Origin: Halomonas sp. HAL1
GTDB taxonomy: Bacteria; Pseudomonadota; Gammaproteobacteria; Pseudomonadales; Halomonadaceae
DNA length: 64,000 bases
Assembly: GCF_030544485.1 (NCBI RefSeq)
Contig: NZ_CP130610.1
Coordinates: forward strand, 4,030,001 to 4,094,000
Reading direction: 5' to 3'
Positions 1 through 8,442 of the stretch are shown piece after piece; within the stretch, counting starts at the first letter, position 1, and the number at the start of each line of letters is the position of its first letter. The position numbers were made by a program, and so were the translations under genes. A model generated the notes under the pieces. It was not told the origin of the DNA. It saw only the letters and a program-made list of their open reading frames with translations, and ran no database searches.

Positions 1-1
1 G

Positions 2-283
2 CCGCGCAAATTAGTCTTGCGCTTAGTGGTGATCCCCCAAGCGCTGCGCGTCATTATTCCGCCGCTCACCAGCCAATATCTCAACCTGATTAAAAACTCG
101 TCCCTGGCCACCGCCATCGGCTACCCCGACCTGGTGTCGGTTTTTGCCGGCACCACGCTCAATCAGACCGGTCAAGCAATCGAAGTCATTGCCATGACCA
201 TGGCGGTTTATCTAATCATCAGCTTGCTGGTGTCCATGTTCATGAACTGGTTCAACGCTCGCGTTGCGCTGGTCGAACGCTAG
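2..283 (+). CDS. aapQ: Amino acid ABC transporter permease AapQ, C-terminal part
   Basis: This is the 3' end of an inner-membrane permease of the general L-amino acid ABC transporter (AapJQMP/HisMQ family); the gene begins before the window. The visible frame reads through position 2 without a start, carries the typical permease stretch VVIPQALRVIIPPLTSQY (the EAA-loop tail that contacts the ATPase) and ends with a hydrophobic segment and a short basic tail. It sits 15 bases before aapM, in the same direction, and the ATPase follows, which fixes the assignment to the Aap type rather than a two-gene His/Gln system. Confidence 0.85.
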   Translation, partial: PRKLVLRLVVIPQALRVIIPPLTSQYLNLIKNSSLATAIGYPDLVSVFAGTTLNQTGQAIEVIAMTMAVYLIISLLVSMFMNWFNARVALVER

Positions 284-298
284 GCCGGAGGCGACCCC

Positions 299-1399
299 AT
301 GATTCACAATAAAGAAACCATACCTCAGCAGCCGGCTCCGAAAGGCACGATTGGTCCGCTTGCTTGGCTACGTGGCAATCTGTTCAACGGCCCGATTAAT
401 AGCATTTTTACGCTGTTGGGCTTGTACGTGCTGTATCTACTGGTGGTGCCAACGGTTCAATGGGCGTTCATTGATGCCGATTGGATAGGCGATAGCCGTG
501 AAGACTGCTCCCGGGTGGGTGCTTGCTGGGTATTCGTCAACGCGCGTTTCTCCCAGTTTATGTACGGTCTCTACCCAAGCGAGGAGTATTGGCGCGCCAA
601 CATCGTGTTTGCCATGTTCGCGGGCATTATTGCCTGGATGGTGATCCCTCGCCTGCCGTTTAAGCGCTGGATGGCGTTGTTTGCGCTGCTGATTTTCCCG
701 GTGATCTCATACGTGTTGCTACACGGCGGCTACTTTGATTTACCGCGTGTTTCTACCCACCGCTGGGGCGGCTTGATGCTCACCCTGCTGCTAGCCACAG
801 TGGGTATGGTAGGGGCACTGCCAATTGGTATTGTGCTGGCGCTCGGGCGACGTTCCAATATGCCCATCGTCAAAACCTTCTGCGTGATTTTCATTGAGTT
901 CTGGCGCGGTGTGCCACTGATCACCATTCTGTTCATGGCCTCGGTGATGCTGCCGCTGTTCCTCCCTTCAGAGCTCAGCGTGGATCGCCTTGTGCGAGCG
1001 CTGATCGGCCTTACGCTGTTCCAAAGCGCCTATATGGCGGAGGTCATTCGCGGTGGTCTTCAGGCGATTCCTAAAGGCCAGGACGAAGCCGCCGCGGCAC
1101 TGGGGATGACGTATTGGAAGCGCATGGGGCTCATCGTGATGCCTCAAGCACTGAAAATGATGATTCCCGGTATCGTCAATACGTTTATCTCACTGTTTAA
1201 AGACACCACCCTGGTGATGATCATCGGGCTGTTTGACCTGTTGGGCATTGTGCAAGCGGCGCTTTCCGATTCGCGCTGGCTGGGCTTCTCCATCGAGGGG
1301 TATGTATTCGCCGCGTTCGTGTTCTGGATATTCTGCTTCAGCATGTCGCGCTACAGCCAGTACCTGGAACGCAAGCTAAATACTGGTCATAAGCAATAG
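299..1399 (+). CDS. aapM: Amino acid ABC transporter permease AapM
   Basis: Second inner-membrane permease of the AapJQMP broad-range L-amino acid importer. The 366-residue protein has a long N-terminal part with several hydrophobic segments (about residues 30-50, 100-145) that is typical of AapM, then a BPD_transp_1 core from about residue 155 with the EAA-type loop EAAAALGMTYWKRMGLIVMP near residues 260-280. SD-like GGAGG lies just upstream of ATG 299. It is flanked by aapQ upstream and aapP downstream, so one operon is likely. Substrate breadth is family knowledge, not visible here. Confidence 0.9.
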   Translation: MIHNKETIPQQPAPKGTIGPLAWLRGNLFNGPINSIFTLLGLYVLYLLVVPTVQWAFIDADWIGDSREDCSRVGACWVFVNARFSQFMYGLYPSEEYWRANIVFAMFAGIIAWMVIPRLPFKRWMALFALLIFPVISYVLLHGGYFDLPRVSTHRWGGLMLTLLLATVGMVGALPIGIVLALGRRSNMPIVKTFCVIFIEFWRGVPLITILFMASVMLPLFLPSELSVDRLVRALIGLTLFQSAYMAEVIRGGLQAIPKGQDEAAAALGMTYWKRMGLIVMPQALKMMIPGIVNTFISLFKDTTLVMIIGLFDLLGIVQAALSDSRWLGFSIEGYVFAAFVFWIFCFSMSRYSQYLERKLNTGHKQ

Positions 1400-1452
1400 G
1401 CTTATCCAAACGCTTAATGCCGCTTTCTTTCGATTTTGAGTAGGATTTCAAC

Positions 1453-2217
1453 ATGACACAAGCAGCCACTAACAACGCGTCTGACCTGATGGTTGAGATG
1501 CGCAACGTCAACAAGTGGTACGGCGATTTTCACGTACTGCGTGATATCTACCTTGAAGTAAAGCGCGGCGAGCGCATTGTGGTGTGTGGCCCTTCAGGCT
1601 CCGGCAAATCAACGCTGATTCGCTGCATCAACCACCTTGAAGAGCACCAAAAGGGTGAAATTGTGGTGGGCGGTATACCACTCACCCAAGACGTAAAGCG
1701 TATTGAGCAGATTCGCCGCAGCGTCGGCATGGTGTTTCAGCACTTCAATCTGTTCCCGCATTTGTCAGTACTGGAAAACTGCTGTATCGCACCAATGTGG
1801 GTTCAAAAGAAGCCCCGTAAAGAGGCCGAAGCGCTGGCCATGGAGTATCTTGAAAGGGTGCGCATTGCAGAGCAGGCCACCAAGTACCCCGGGCAGCTTT
1901 CGGGCGGCCAGCAGCAGCGTGTGGCGATTGCGCGCTCGCTGTGCATGCACCCCGACGTGATGCTGTTTGACGAGCCCACCTCCGCCCTAGACCCCGAGAT
2001 GATCAAAGAGGTGCTGGACGTTATGGTGGAATTGGCGGAAGAGGGCATGACGATGATTTGTGTCACCCACGAAATGGGCTTCGCCAAAAAGGTCGCTGAC
2101 CGAGTGATCTTTATGGATCAGGGTCAAATCATTGAAGAAAACGCGCCTGAGCCCTTCTTCAATAACCCGCAGTCTGAGCGCACCCAGCTGTTCCTGAGCC
2201 AGATTCTGGGGCATTAA
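1453..2217 (+). CDS. aapP: Amino acid ABC transporter ATPase AapP
   Basis: ATP-hydrolysing subunit that drives the Aap amino acid importer from the cytoplasmic face. The 254-residue protein has a Walker A motif GPSGSGKST (residues 46-54), Q-loop FQHFNLF, signature LSGGQQQR near 158, Walker [13 protein letters not shown] and a switch histidine in CVTHEMGFA. Length is normal for the PAAT family. It is the last gene of the aapQMP block and is followed by a strong hairpin at 2258-2287. Confidence 0.93.
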   Translation: MTQAATNNASDLMVEMRNVNKWYGDFHVLRDIYLEVKRGERIVVCGPSGSGKSTLIRCINHLEEHQKGEIVVGGIPLTQDVKRIEQIRRSVGMVFQHFNLFPHLSVLENCCIAPMWVQKKPRKEAEALAMEYLERVRIAEQATKYPGQLSGGQQQRVAIARSLCMHPDVMLFDEPTSALDPEMIKEVLDVMVELAEEGMTMICVTHEMGFAKKVADRVIFMDQGQIIEENAPEPFFNNPQSERTQLFLSQILGH

Positions 2218-2257
2218 TCCACAGCCCAATCGACAAAGTGGCTGTTGACAAGTACGT

Positions 2258-2287
2258 CATCATGGGCCTCATTTGAGGCCCATGATG
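2258..2287. terminator. Perfect palindrome after aapP, probable terminator
   Basis: Arms CATCATGGGCCTCA (2258-2271) and its exact reverse complement (2274-2287) enclose only TT. There is no clear U-tract on either side, so it may act with Rho or as an mRNA 3' stabiliser rather than as a classical intrinsic terminator. Confidence 0.6.
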
Positions 2288-2321
2288 GTTTGAAACATTA
2301 AAAAACAGCAAACCACCCACT

Positions 2322-2404
2322 TGTCATCGCGAGCGTAGCGCAGCGATCTTGAGGTTATCCTGCCACTACCAACAACATTGCTTCTTCGCTTCGCTCCTCA
2401 ATGA
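2322..2404. repeat. REP/BIME-like extragenic palindromes, interrupted by IS
   Basis: Two REP-like units in opposite orientation: one at about 2322-2348 (GTCATCGCGAGCGTAGCGCA and on) and one from about 2376 that reads ATTGCTTCTTCGCTTCGCTC, then CTCAATGA and continues as CAATGACATC on the far side of the IS at 3794-3803. The pattern matches the common enterobacterial/pseudomonad REP style of GAGGAGCGAAGCG palindromes ending in CAATGAC. The second unit is split by the insertion sequence. Confidence 0.65.
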
Positions 2405-2480
2405 AAGGGACTCCTCCCCTCTCGAAGCTTCAGCGAGCTACATTGATAGTTGAACCACATCAATGCGGAGGGGAAGAGCC

Positions 2481-3530
2481 ATGAACAAGCATACGACGAT
2501 AGGTATTGATCTGGCAAAGCGTGTTTTTCAAGTGTGTGTTGTCGACACCCGCTCCTCGCGTGTTCAGGTCAACAAAGAGCTTAAACGGCATCAGGTCTTG
2601 GATTTTATGCGCCGCCAACCGGCCTGTCGGGTATTTATGGAAGCGTGCGGTGGATCGCATTATTGGGCGCGACAACTGCAGGCCCTCGGCCATACCGTTG
2701 CCCTCATTTCGCCCCAGTTTGTGACGCCTTTTCGCAAAGGGCACAAGACAGATGCCAATGACGCCCTCGCTATTGTAGAAGCCGGATGTCGTCCGGACAT
2801 GCGCTTTGTACCACTCAAAAGCGTAGAGCAGCAGGATATTCAGAGCCTGCACCGCATTCGGGAGAGGTACATCCATCAGCGCACCCAGTTGATCAATCAG
2901 GTTCATGGGTTATTGCAGGAATATGGAGTGATCAGCGGTCGGGGACAGAAAGCGTTAAAGCAACGTGTCTGGCTCGCCCTGGAAGATGCCGATAACGAGC
3001 TTTCGATGCTGATGCGTGACTTGATTGCCGAGCAAATGGCGGAGCTGGATCGACTCAACGAGCGTATTCAGTCACTGGATAAGCGCGTGGAGCAGATGAG
3101 CCGTGCGGTGATGCCTTGTCGCCAACTGTTGGCGATTGAGGGAGTGGGACCGGTGGTCGCCACCCAGCTCTATAGCGCCCTCGGTAACGGCAACGCCTTC
3201 AAGAAAGGTCGCCAAGCGTCAGCCTATCTGGGGTTGACGCCGACACAACACAGCAGTGGTGGCATCGCGAAGATCAAGGGCATTGGCCGAACGGGGCAAA
3301 TCTCGCTGAAAGCCGCCCTGATACGCGGCGCACACTCGGCCATCAACACCGTGGGTGACAAGCAGGATGCCAAAAGCCGTTGGCTACGCGCGCTGGTCGC
3401 ACGCGTGGGCAAGAACAAAGCGGCTGTCGCGTTAGCGAACAAGACAGTACGAACCGCCTGGGCGGTTCTGCACAGCGGACAGTCCTATTGTAGAGAGTTT
3501 AACGACGGTTCAGCGCTGATGGTGAGCTAA
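2481..3530 (+). CDS. IS110-family transposase (DEDD recombinase)
   Basis: Transposase of about 349 residues. The N-terminal RuvC-like DEDD domain shows D10 (GIDLAKRVF), E54 (VFMEACGG), and D91/D94 (KTDANDALAI). The C-terminal Transposase_20 domain shows IEGVGPVVATQLYSALG and AYLGLTPTQHSSGG, which contains the conserved serine region. I start at ATG 2481: an earlier in-frame ATG at 2463 overlaps the Shine-Dalgarno run GGAGGGGAAG that serves the 2481 start. The frame is intact, so the copy may be active. Family enzymes work with a structured RNA from the element's own noncoding end; see 3590-3774. Confidence 0.92.
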   Translation: MNKHTTIGIDLAKRVFQVCVVDTRSSRVQVNKELKRHQVLDFMRRQPACRVFMEACGGSHYWARQLQALGHTVALISPQFVTPFRKGHKTDANDALAIVEAGCRPDMRFVPLKSVEQQDIQSLHRIRERYIHQRTQLINQVHGLLQEYGVISGRGQKALKQRVWLALEDADNELSMLMRDLIAEQMAELDRLNERIQSLDKRVEQMSRAVMPCRQLLAIEGVGPVVATQLYSALGNGNAFKKGRQASAYLGLTPTQHSSGGIAKIKGIGRTGQISLKAALIRGAHSAINTVGDKQDAKSRWLRALVARVGKNKAAVALANKTVRTAWAVLHSGQSYCREFNDGSALMVS

Positions 3531-3589
3531 GCGGTAGCACCATCAGCGGCTAAGCGCCGAGAGGCGGCTACCTTGTTGCCGGGCAACGA

Positions 3590-3774
3590 TCGATGAAAAA
3601 CAGGTCAGACCGACCTTCTCGCAACCTGATCATTGCGATGGCTGAAAAAGCCTACGCCTCGTTGAGGAGAGAAGGTGCGCGACGTTCATCAGGGTCAGGG
3701 GATAGCGTCCCCATCAAGAGACCGACTATACGCACGCATCGGCTTATGTTTTTCCATCATCGTCGTTTGCAACC
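3590..3774 (+). ncRNA. Candidate bridge RNA in the IS right end
   Basis: Downstream of the transposase, on the same strand. An 8-bp stem ACCTTCTC (3613-3620)/GAGAAGGT (3669-3676) encloses an apical hairpin GGCT-GAAAA-AGCC (3640-3652) with internal-loop strands on both sides. The 3' strand contains TTGAGGAG (3662-3669), complementary to CTCCTCAA of the REP target (2394-2401). A second hairpin CCGA/TCGG (3722-3742) has CTATACGCA in its loop (3726-3734), identical to the IS right end at 3787-3795. A GGGG/CCCC hairpin (3698-3712) lies between. This arrangement resembles target- and donor-binding loops of IS110 bridge RNAs; IS1111-type elements are reported to carry it in the right end. Boundaries and loop roles are inferred. 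Confidence 0.45.
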
Positions 3775-3823
3775 GGGGAGGAGTCCCTATACGCAATGAC
3801 ATCATTCCAAAAAGGATAAGCAC

Positions 3824-4222
3824 ATGATTGAAAAGCTGTTTATTGACCGCGCGCCACAGCCTATCGCGCCGTTTTCCCATGCCTGCCGCGTCGGCGATCT
3901 GGTGTTTATCACGGGGCAAATGCCGACAGTGCCGGAAACCAACGAAATGCTGCTGGGCACTTTCACCGAGCAGACACACCGGGTGATGCAGAACCTGGCG
4001 ATTGTGCTGGAAGAAGTCGGCAGTGCTTTTGAGTATGTGGTGCAGTCCCGGGTGTTTATTACCAATATGGGCCACTTTGACGAGGTCAATAAGGTCTACG
4101 CCAGCTACTTCCCTCAGCCGCTGCCTACCCGCACTTGCATTGGCGTGACCGGCCTGGCGGGCGGCGCCGATGTGGAAGTCGATATGATCGCCTGGATTCC
4201 GCCTGCTGCCGAGAGTGCCTAA
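3824..4222 (+). CDS. RidA/YjgF-family enamine/imine deaminase
   Basis: A 132-residue RidA-family protein; members hydrolyse reactive 2-aminoacrylate-type enamines or related imines in the cytosol. The family core is visible: GDLVFITGQMP near residue 25, the segment VVQSRVFITNM, and LPTRTCIGVTGLAGGADVEV, whose arginine corresponds to the substrate-binding Arg of RidA. AAGGA lies before ATG 3824. It is separated from its upstream neighbours by the IS and stands alone, so its exact subfamily and substrate cannot be set from context. Confidence 0.85.
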   Translation: MIEKLFIDRAPQPIAPFSHACRVGDLVFITGQMPTVPETNEMLLGTFTEQTHRVMQNLAIVLEEVGSAFEYVVQSRVFITNMGHFDEVNKVYASYFPQPLPTRTCIGVTGLAGGADVEVDMIAWIPPAAESA

Positions 4223-4812
4223 TGTCCTATTTGGGTAATGCTCGCGGGCAGTAACGCAACTTGTTCACGATGCTGGGTAAGGGGTTTATTAGCCAGCGCC
4301 GTAAGCAGGATTTGCAGCGGGTCGCCGTGGCTTACCAACAGGATGATTTCACCTGTGTATTGCTGTTCTAGCCCTTCCATCACGGCGCTCATGCGCGCCG
4401 CTACTGAGCTAACGGCTTCCACCTGATGATGAGCGTGATCGGCATTAAGGCTGTCCAGTGCCCATACGTCAGGATAATGCGCATCAGTCTGCCCATCGAA
4501 TTCGCCAAAATAACGCTCCCGCAAGCGCTTATCTACTGCCATCTCAAGCTTAAAAGCGCTCGCCACCTGGGCAGCCGTTTGTGTCGTCCTTAAAAAATCT
4601 GAATGTACCACTTTGGTGGGCACAGGCCACCCCCACTCAGCCACCGCCTGGGCTAGCTGACGCTCGCCGATCGCCGAGAGACCAAACTCGTTAATACCGC
4701 GCTCAGGGCTGCTGATAATTAGCCCCTGTTGGTTTGCTTGGCTGTGGCCGTGGCGCATTAATAAATAGCGATTGCGCCAATGGTCGGAGGGAGACTGTAA
4801 AGTATTTGACAT
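4219..4812 (-). CDS. Histidine phosphatase family protein
   Basis: Cytosolic phosphatase of the branch with a phosphohistidine intermediate. RHG motif LLMRHGHSQAN lies near residue 18 of the chosen start, an acidic/second-histidine motif SHGDPLQ near residue 160, and RERYFGEFDG matches the phosphoglycerate-mutase-like core. The open frame extends to 4983, but the extra N-terminus is cysteine-rich, unlike the family, and would run across the promoter region of phnD, so I start at ATG 4812 (197 residues). Divergent from phnDCEE; a link to phosphonate or phosphorus metabolism is possible but only contextual. Its 3' end overlaps ridA's by four bases. Confidence 0.8.
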   Translation of the reverse strand: MSNTLQSPSDHWRNRYLLMRHGHSQANQQGLIISSPERGINEFGLSAIGERQLAQAVAEWGWPVPTKVVHSDFLRTTQTAAQVASAFKLEMAVDKRLRERYFGEFDGQTDAHYPDVWALDSLNADHAHHQVEAVSSVAARMSAVMEGLEQQYTGEIILLVSHGDPLQILLTALANKPLTQHREQVALLPASITQIGH

Positions 4813-4986
4813 AAGTTTGTCACAAACCCTAGATTGAAGGTGTCTGCTTTCGAAAATAACCATCCTTCGCGCGGAATGTCCACTTACGAACCATTTTTCG
4901 TTTTCATAAGTAGCAAATCGCAGTGAAGAGAACACAGCATTAACCATAGCAAGCACACAACAATAACCGTACAAACGAGGCACACC

Positions 4987-5979
4987 ATGGCAACTTCGCT
5001 CTTCCGCAAGCGCCCGCTTGCAATGCTTACCGCCGCATCACTCCTTCCGCTCGCCCTGTTAACAACACCTGCTTTCGCTGAGTGTGAGCGGGGTGATTTG
5101 GCTGCCATTTATTGCGACGAAGATGGCGATATGGTTGCTGATCGTCCGTCTGACGAGTCTGAGTGGGTTAATCCCGATACGCTGATCTTTGCCTATACCC
5201 CGGTAGAAGATCCGGCCATTTATTCAGATATCTGGCAGCCCTTTATCGATCACTTGGCGGAAGTCACCGAGCGCGATGTGCGCTTCTTCGCGGTGCAGTC
5301 CAACGCGGCGCAGGTAGAAGCCATGCGCAGCGGGCGGCTGCATATTGCTGGATTCTCTACCGGCCCCACACCGTTTGCGGTGAATTTGGCCGGTGCTGTG
5401 CCATTTGCATTGATGGGCTCTGATAGCGGCCAATTTGGTTATACCCTGCAGCTATTTACCCACGTCGATTCCGACATTCACGAGGTAGAAGACCTCAAAG
5501 GTAAGCGTGTCGCCCACACCTCGCCCACCTCCAACTCGGGGAACTTGGCCCCTCGCGCCCTGCTGCCTGAACTCGGCATTACGCCCGATGAAGATTACGA
5601 GGTGGTCTACTCGGGTAGCCACGATCAATCCATGCTAGGTGTTGTGGCCCAAGACTATGACGCCGCTCCTGTGGCCTCTGAAGTCGTCGAGCGGATGGCC
5701 GCCCGCGGCCTTTACGATGAAGAGGACGTGCGGCTGATTTTTGAGTCCGACCGCTTCCCCACCACGTCTTACAACTACGCCCATAACCTGCACCCAGATC
5801 TGGTCAAAAAAATCGAAGAAGCCTTTTTCAGCTTTGATTTTGTCGGCACCGAGCTAGGAGAGGAGTTTGAAGGCGTCGAGAAATTTATTCCCATCAACTA
5901 CCAGGATAACTGGAAAGTAATCCGCACCATTCAGGCGGCTAATGATGTGAGTTATACGCCAGAAAATCTGGAAGAGTAA
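4987..5979 (+). CDS. phnD: Phosphonate-type ABC transporter substrate-binding protein
   Basis: Periplasmic binding protein of a phosphonate/phosphite-class importer. A Sec signal peptide of about 31 residues ends at TTPAFA. The mature protein shows PhnD-family features: LIFAYTPVEDPAIYSDIW, then QSNAAQVEAMRSGRLHIAGFS, and HTSPTSNSGNLAPRALLPE, the part of the fold that binds the phosphonate oxygens. It starts the phnDCEE operon and is followed by a hairpin that could keep its mRNA in excess over the rest. Ligand (phosphonate, phosphite, phosphate ester) cannot be read from sequence. Confidence 0.88.
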   Translation: MATSLFRKRPLAMLTAASLLPLALLTTPAFAECERGDLAAIYCDEDGDMVADRPSDESEWVNPDTLIFAYTPVEDPAIYSDIWQPFIDHLAEVTERDVRFFAVQSNAAQVEAMRSGRLHIAGFSTGPTPFAVNLAGAVPFALMGSDSGQFGYTLQLFTHVDSDIHEVEDLKGKRVAHTSPTSNSGNLAPRALLPELGITPDEDYEVVYSGSHDQSMLGVVAQDYDAAPVASEVVERMAARGLYDEEDVRLIFESDRFPTTSYNYAHNLHPDLVKKIEEAFFSFDFVGTELGEEFEGVEKFIPINYQDNWKVIRTIQAANDVSYTPENLEE

Positions 5980-5985
5980 ACGTAA

Positions 5986-6006
5986 CGCACCGCCACCGGC
6001 GGTGCG
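5986..6006 (+). terminator. Hairpin between phnD and phnC, likely partial terminator
   Basis: CGCACCGCC (5986-5994), loop ACC, GGCGGTGCG (5998-6006), followed by GTTATTTTCT. It sits just after the phnD stop and before phnC, a common way to make more binding protein than membrane parts. Confidence 0.6.
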
Positions 6007-6035
6007 GTTATTTTCTCGACGATGGAAGCGGACAC

Positions 6036-6833
6036 ATGCTGGAAATTACCAATCTGGTCAAACGTTATGGTCACGATGAAGCCGTGCTGAAAGGGCTTGA
6101 CCTCAAGGTAGAGGGAAACAGTGTTGTTTCTATCGTAGGCGCCTCGGGTGCAGGTAAAAGCACCATGCTGCGATGTATTAATCGCCTGGTCGAGCCCACC
6201 TCTGGCTCAATCAAACTCAACGGCAATGAGCTGGTGAACCTGAAAGGCGCTGAGCTGCGCCGTGCTCGCCGCAAAATCGGCATGGTGTTCCAGGGCTTTA
6301 ATCTGCTGGATCGTTTGACCGTGATGGAGAACGTGCTGGCCGGGCGGTTGGGTTACGTCAATCTCTATCAAGCGATATCGCGCCGCTATCCCCAGGCAGA
6401 TATTGAACGTGCGTTTGTGTTGATGGAGCGGGTGGGAATCGCTCATTACGCCAACAAGCGTGCTGATGAGCTATCCGGTGGCGAGCGCCAGCGGGTAGGC
6501 GTGGTTCGCGCACTGATGCAGGAACCAGAGGTTCTGCTGGCGGATGAACCGACTGCCTCGCTGGATCCACGTACCTCCGAGCAAATTATGGTACTGCTGC
6601 AGAGTCTGGCCAGCGAGCTGTCGCTACCGGTGCTCATTAATATCCACAACGTGGCACAGGCCAAAACCTATACCGAGCGCATTGTGGGTCTACGCCACGG
6701 CAAGATGATCTTTGATGGGTTGCCTGCCGACTTCAACAAAGATGCGCTAGACGCCATTTACGGCGGCATTGAAGCACCGGACGATGCGATAACCGAGAAT
6801 CCAGCGGAGGAGCGCGCCCATGGCTCCGCCTGA
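6036..6833 (+). CDS. phnC: Phosphonate-type ABC transporter ATPase
   Basis: ATPase of the PhnCDE importer, 265 residues. Walker A GASGAGKST around 35-43, Q-loop FQGFNLLDRLTVMENVL, signature LSGGERQR around 149, Walker B VLLADEPTASLDP. The Q-loop region with the GRLGYVNLYQAIS insertion is typical of PhnC. The stop overlaps the phnE start by 14 bases, so translation is probably coupled. Confidence 0.9.
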   Translation: MLEITNLVKRYGHDEAVLKGLDLKVEGNSVVSIVGASGAGKSTMLRCINRLVEPTSGSIKLNGNELVNLKGAELRRARRKIGMVFQGFNLLDRLTVMENVLAGRLGYVNLYQAISRRYPQADIERAFVLMERVGIAHYANKRADELSGGERQRVGVVRALMQEPEVLLADEPTASLDPRTSEQIMVLLQSLASELSLPVLINIHNVAQAKTYTERIVGLRHGKMIFDGLPADFNKDALDAIYGGIEAPDDAITENPAEERAHGSA

Positions 6834-7632
6834 AGCTGCGTCTGGTTCACCGCGAACCTGGAAAAAGCCGCCGTTTATCGCCAATCCACTACTGCGCTAC
6901 GGGCTGATCATTGTTGCAGTGGTCTATTTGGTGTGGGCGTTCGGCTCGCTGCCGTTCAACTGGGCGCGCATCTCGGAAGGGTTGCCCCGCGCCGCGCGTA
7001 TTTTTAGTGGCGGCTTCCCGCCCAATTTAGAGCGCTACGAGCTACTGCTGAAAGGTTTCAAAGAGAGCTTTCAAATCGCCATTTTGGCCACATTGATGGG
7101 GGTTTTGCTCTCTATTCCCTTTGCCGTGATGGCGGCGCGCAATATCGCTCCAATGCCGATTTACATCATTGGCCGGGCAGTGATTATTGTCTCACGCAGC
7201 TTCCACCCGGTGATCGTGGCGATTCTGTTCGTCGCTGCTGTCGGCTTTGGTCCGCTGGCGGGTATCCTTACCCTCACGCTCTATTCGATTGGTTTTGTCG
7301 GCAAGCTGCTTGCCGAGGAGATCGAAGAGATTGACTGGGGCCAGGTAGAAGCGATGAAAGCCGCTGGCGCGGGTTATGTCGCTATTCTGTTTTATGCGGT
7401 TTTCCCGCAAATACTGCCACGCCAAGTCGGGCTTTCCATGTACCAGCTGGACAGCAACCTGCGCGCCTCTGCGGTGGTTGGAATCGTGGGGGCAGGCGGC
7501 ATTGGCGGCACCCTCATGAACGCCTTTGGGCGCTACGATTACGATTTCGCCTTTGCGATTTTGCTCGTTATTATCGCGGTCATTTTGCTCAGCGAAGGTG
7601 TCAGCGGTTGGGTAAGGAAAAAAATATGGTAG
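6820..7632 (+). CDS. phnE: Phosphonate-type ABC transporter permease PhnE (first copy)
   Basis: Inner-membrane permease, 270 residues, with six or so hydrophobic segments and the PhnE signature GFGPLAGILTLTLYSIGFVG followed by KLLAEEIEEIDWGQVEAM, the loop that docks to the ATPase, and GIVGAGGIGGTLMNAFGRYD near the C-terminus. It overlaps phnC upstream and the second permease downstream. Two tandem PhnE paralogues suggest a heterodimeric channel. Confidence 0.9.
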   Translation: MAPPEAASGSPRTWKKPPFIANPLLRYGLIIVAVVYLVWAFGSLPFNWARISEGLPRAARIFSGGFPPNLERYELLLKGFKESFQIAILATLMGVLLSIPFAVMAARNIAPMPIYIIGRAVIIVSRSFHPVIVAILFVAAVGFGPLAGILTLTLYSIGFVGKLLAEEIEEIDWGQVEAMKAAGAGYVAILFYAVFPQILPRQVGLSMYQLDSNLRASAVVGIVGAGGIGGTLMNAFGRYDYDFAFAILLVIIAVILLSEGVSGWVRKKIW

Positions 7633-8435
7633 ATCACGCACAGCAGCTTGCCGACCGTGTTTGGCAACGTTACGACCGCAAGCAACGCCTTATTCGCTAC
7701 GCCGTGCTCTTAGCCACCTTGATAGTAGTGGTCTGGGCGGTGCGCGATATTGATATTTTCTGGCCCTGGGTATGGGATGCACCCAACCAAATTTCTGCGC
7801 TTGGGGGGCGCATGTGGCCACCCAGTGCAGCGGGATTTAAGGGCATCATCGCGGCGCTCATTGAGACCGTGCATATCGCCACCCTGGCGACCTTCTTAAC
7901 CATCTTCTTGGCCTTACCGGTGGCCTATATTGCGGCCCAAAACACTACGCCAAACCGTACCTGCCTGTGGCTGGGGCGTTTTATTCTCGTCTCCAGCCGT
8001 TCGGTAAACACCATTATCTGGGCGCTGCTATTCGTGGCGATTTTTGGTCCTGGCGTGCTAGCAGGGATCCTCGCCATCGTATTTCGCTCCATTGGCTTTA
8101 TCGGCAAGTTGATGGGCGAGGCAATCGAGGAAATCGACCGACGCCCCGTAGAGGCGATGGAAGCCACCGGCGCCTCCAAGGCCAAAGTGGTTGCCTATGC
8201 GATTGTGCCTCAGGTCATGCCAGCCTTTTTTGCCATTGTGATCCTGCGCTGGGATATCAATATCCGCGAATCGACAGTGCTTGGCTTAGTGGGTGCGGGC
8301 GGTATTGGGGTGATCCTGCAAGGTGCGATTGACACCTTTGCCTGGCCAACCGTGGCGACCATTTTGATTGCCATTATTGTGCTGGTGCTGATTGGCGAAG
8401 CCATCACCAGTTTGCTGCGCGGCAAAGTCCTGTAG
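7626..8435 (+). CDS. phnE: Phosphonate-type ABC transporter permease PhnE (second copy)
   Basis: Second PhnE-type permease, about 269 residues, clearly related to its neighbour: KLMGEAIEEIDRRPVEAMEA and GLVGAGGIGVILQGAIDTF occupy the same places. I prefer ATG 7626, preceded by AAGGA, over the upstream in-frame ATG 7608, because the six extra residues have no ribosome site. The start overlaps the phnE stop. No C-P lyase or phosphonatase gene follows in the window, so the imported compound must be processed by genes elsewhere. Confidence 0.9.
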   Translation: MVDHAQQLADRVWQRYDRKQRLIRYAVLLATLIVVVWAVRDIDIFWPWVWDAPNQISALGGRMWPPSAAGFKGIIAALIETVHIATLATFLTIFLALPVAYIAAQNTTPNRTCLWLGRFILVSSRSVNTIIWALLFVAIFGPGVLAGILAIVFRSIGFIGKLMGEAIEEIDRRPVEAMEATGASKAKVVAYAIVPQVMPAFFAIVILRWDINIRESTVLGLVGAGGIGVILQGAIDTFAWPTVATILIAIIVLVLIGEAITSLLRGKVL

Positions 8436-8442
8436 GTGGCCT

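Larger units (their letters stand above)
2405..3799 (+). mobile_element. IS110-family insertion sequence, IS1111-type
   Basis: About 1395 bp containing one transposase gene. Perfect 13-bp subterminal inverted repeats lie near both ends: GGGACTCCTCCCC at 2407-2419 and GGGGAGGAGTCCC at 3775-3787. Subterminal rather than terminal repeats are the mark of the IS1111 subgroup. The hexamer CAATGA occurs at both outer edges (2399-2404 and 3794-3799), so exact ends are uncertain by six bases; removing one copy rejoins a REP unit as CTCCTCAATGACATC. No ordinary target duplication is expected for this family. The right noncoding end is about 270 bp and strongly structured. Confidence 0.85.

Noticed and set aside
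2463..2480. Earlier in-frame ATG of the IS transposase
   Set aside because: That ATG overlaps the ribosome site of the better start at 2481.
3593..3799. 68-residue frame in the IS right end
   Set aside because: Runs through the inverted repeat and structured RNA region; no ribosome site or homology signs.
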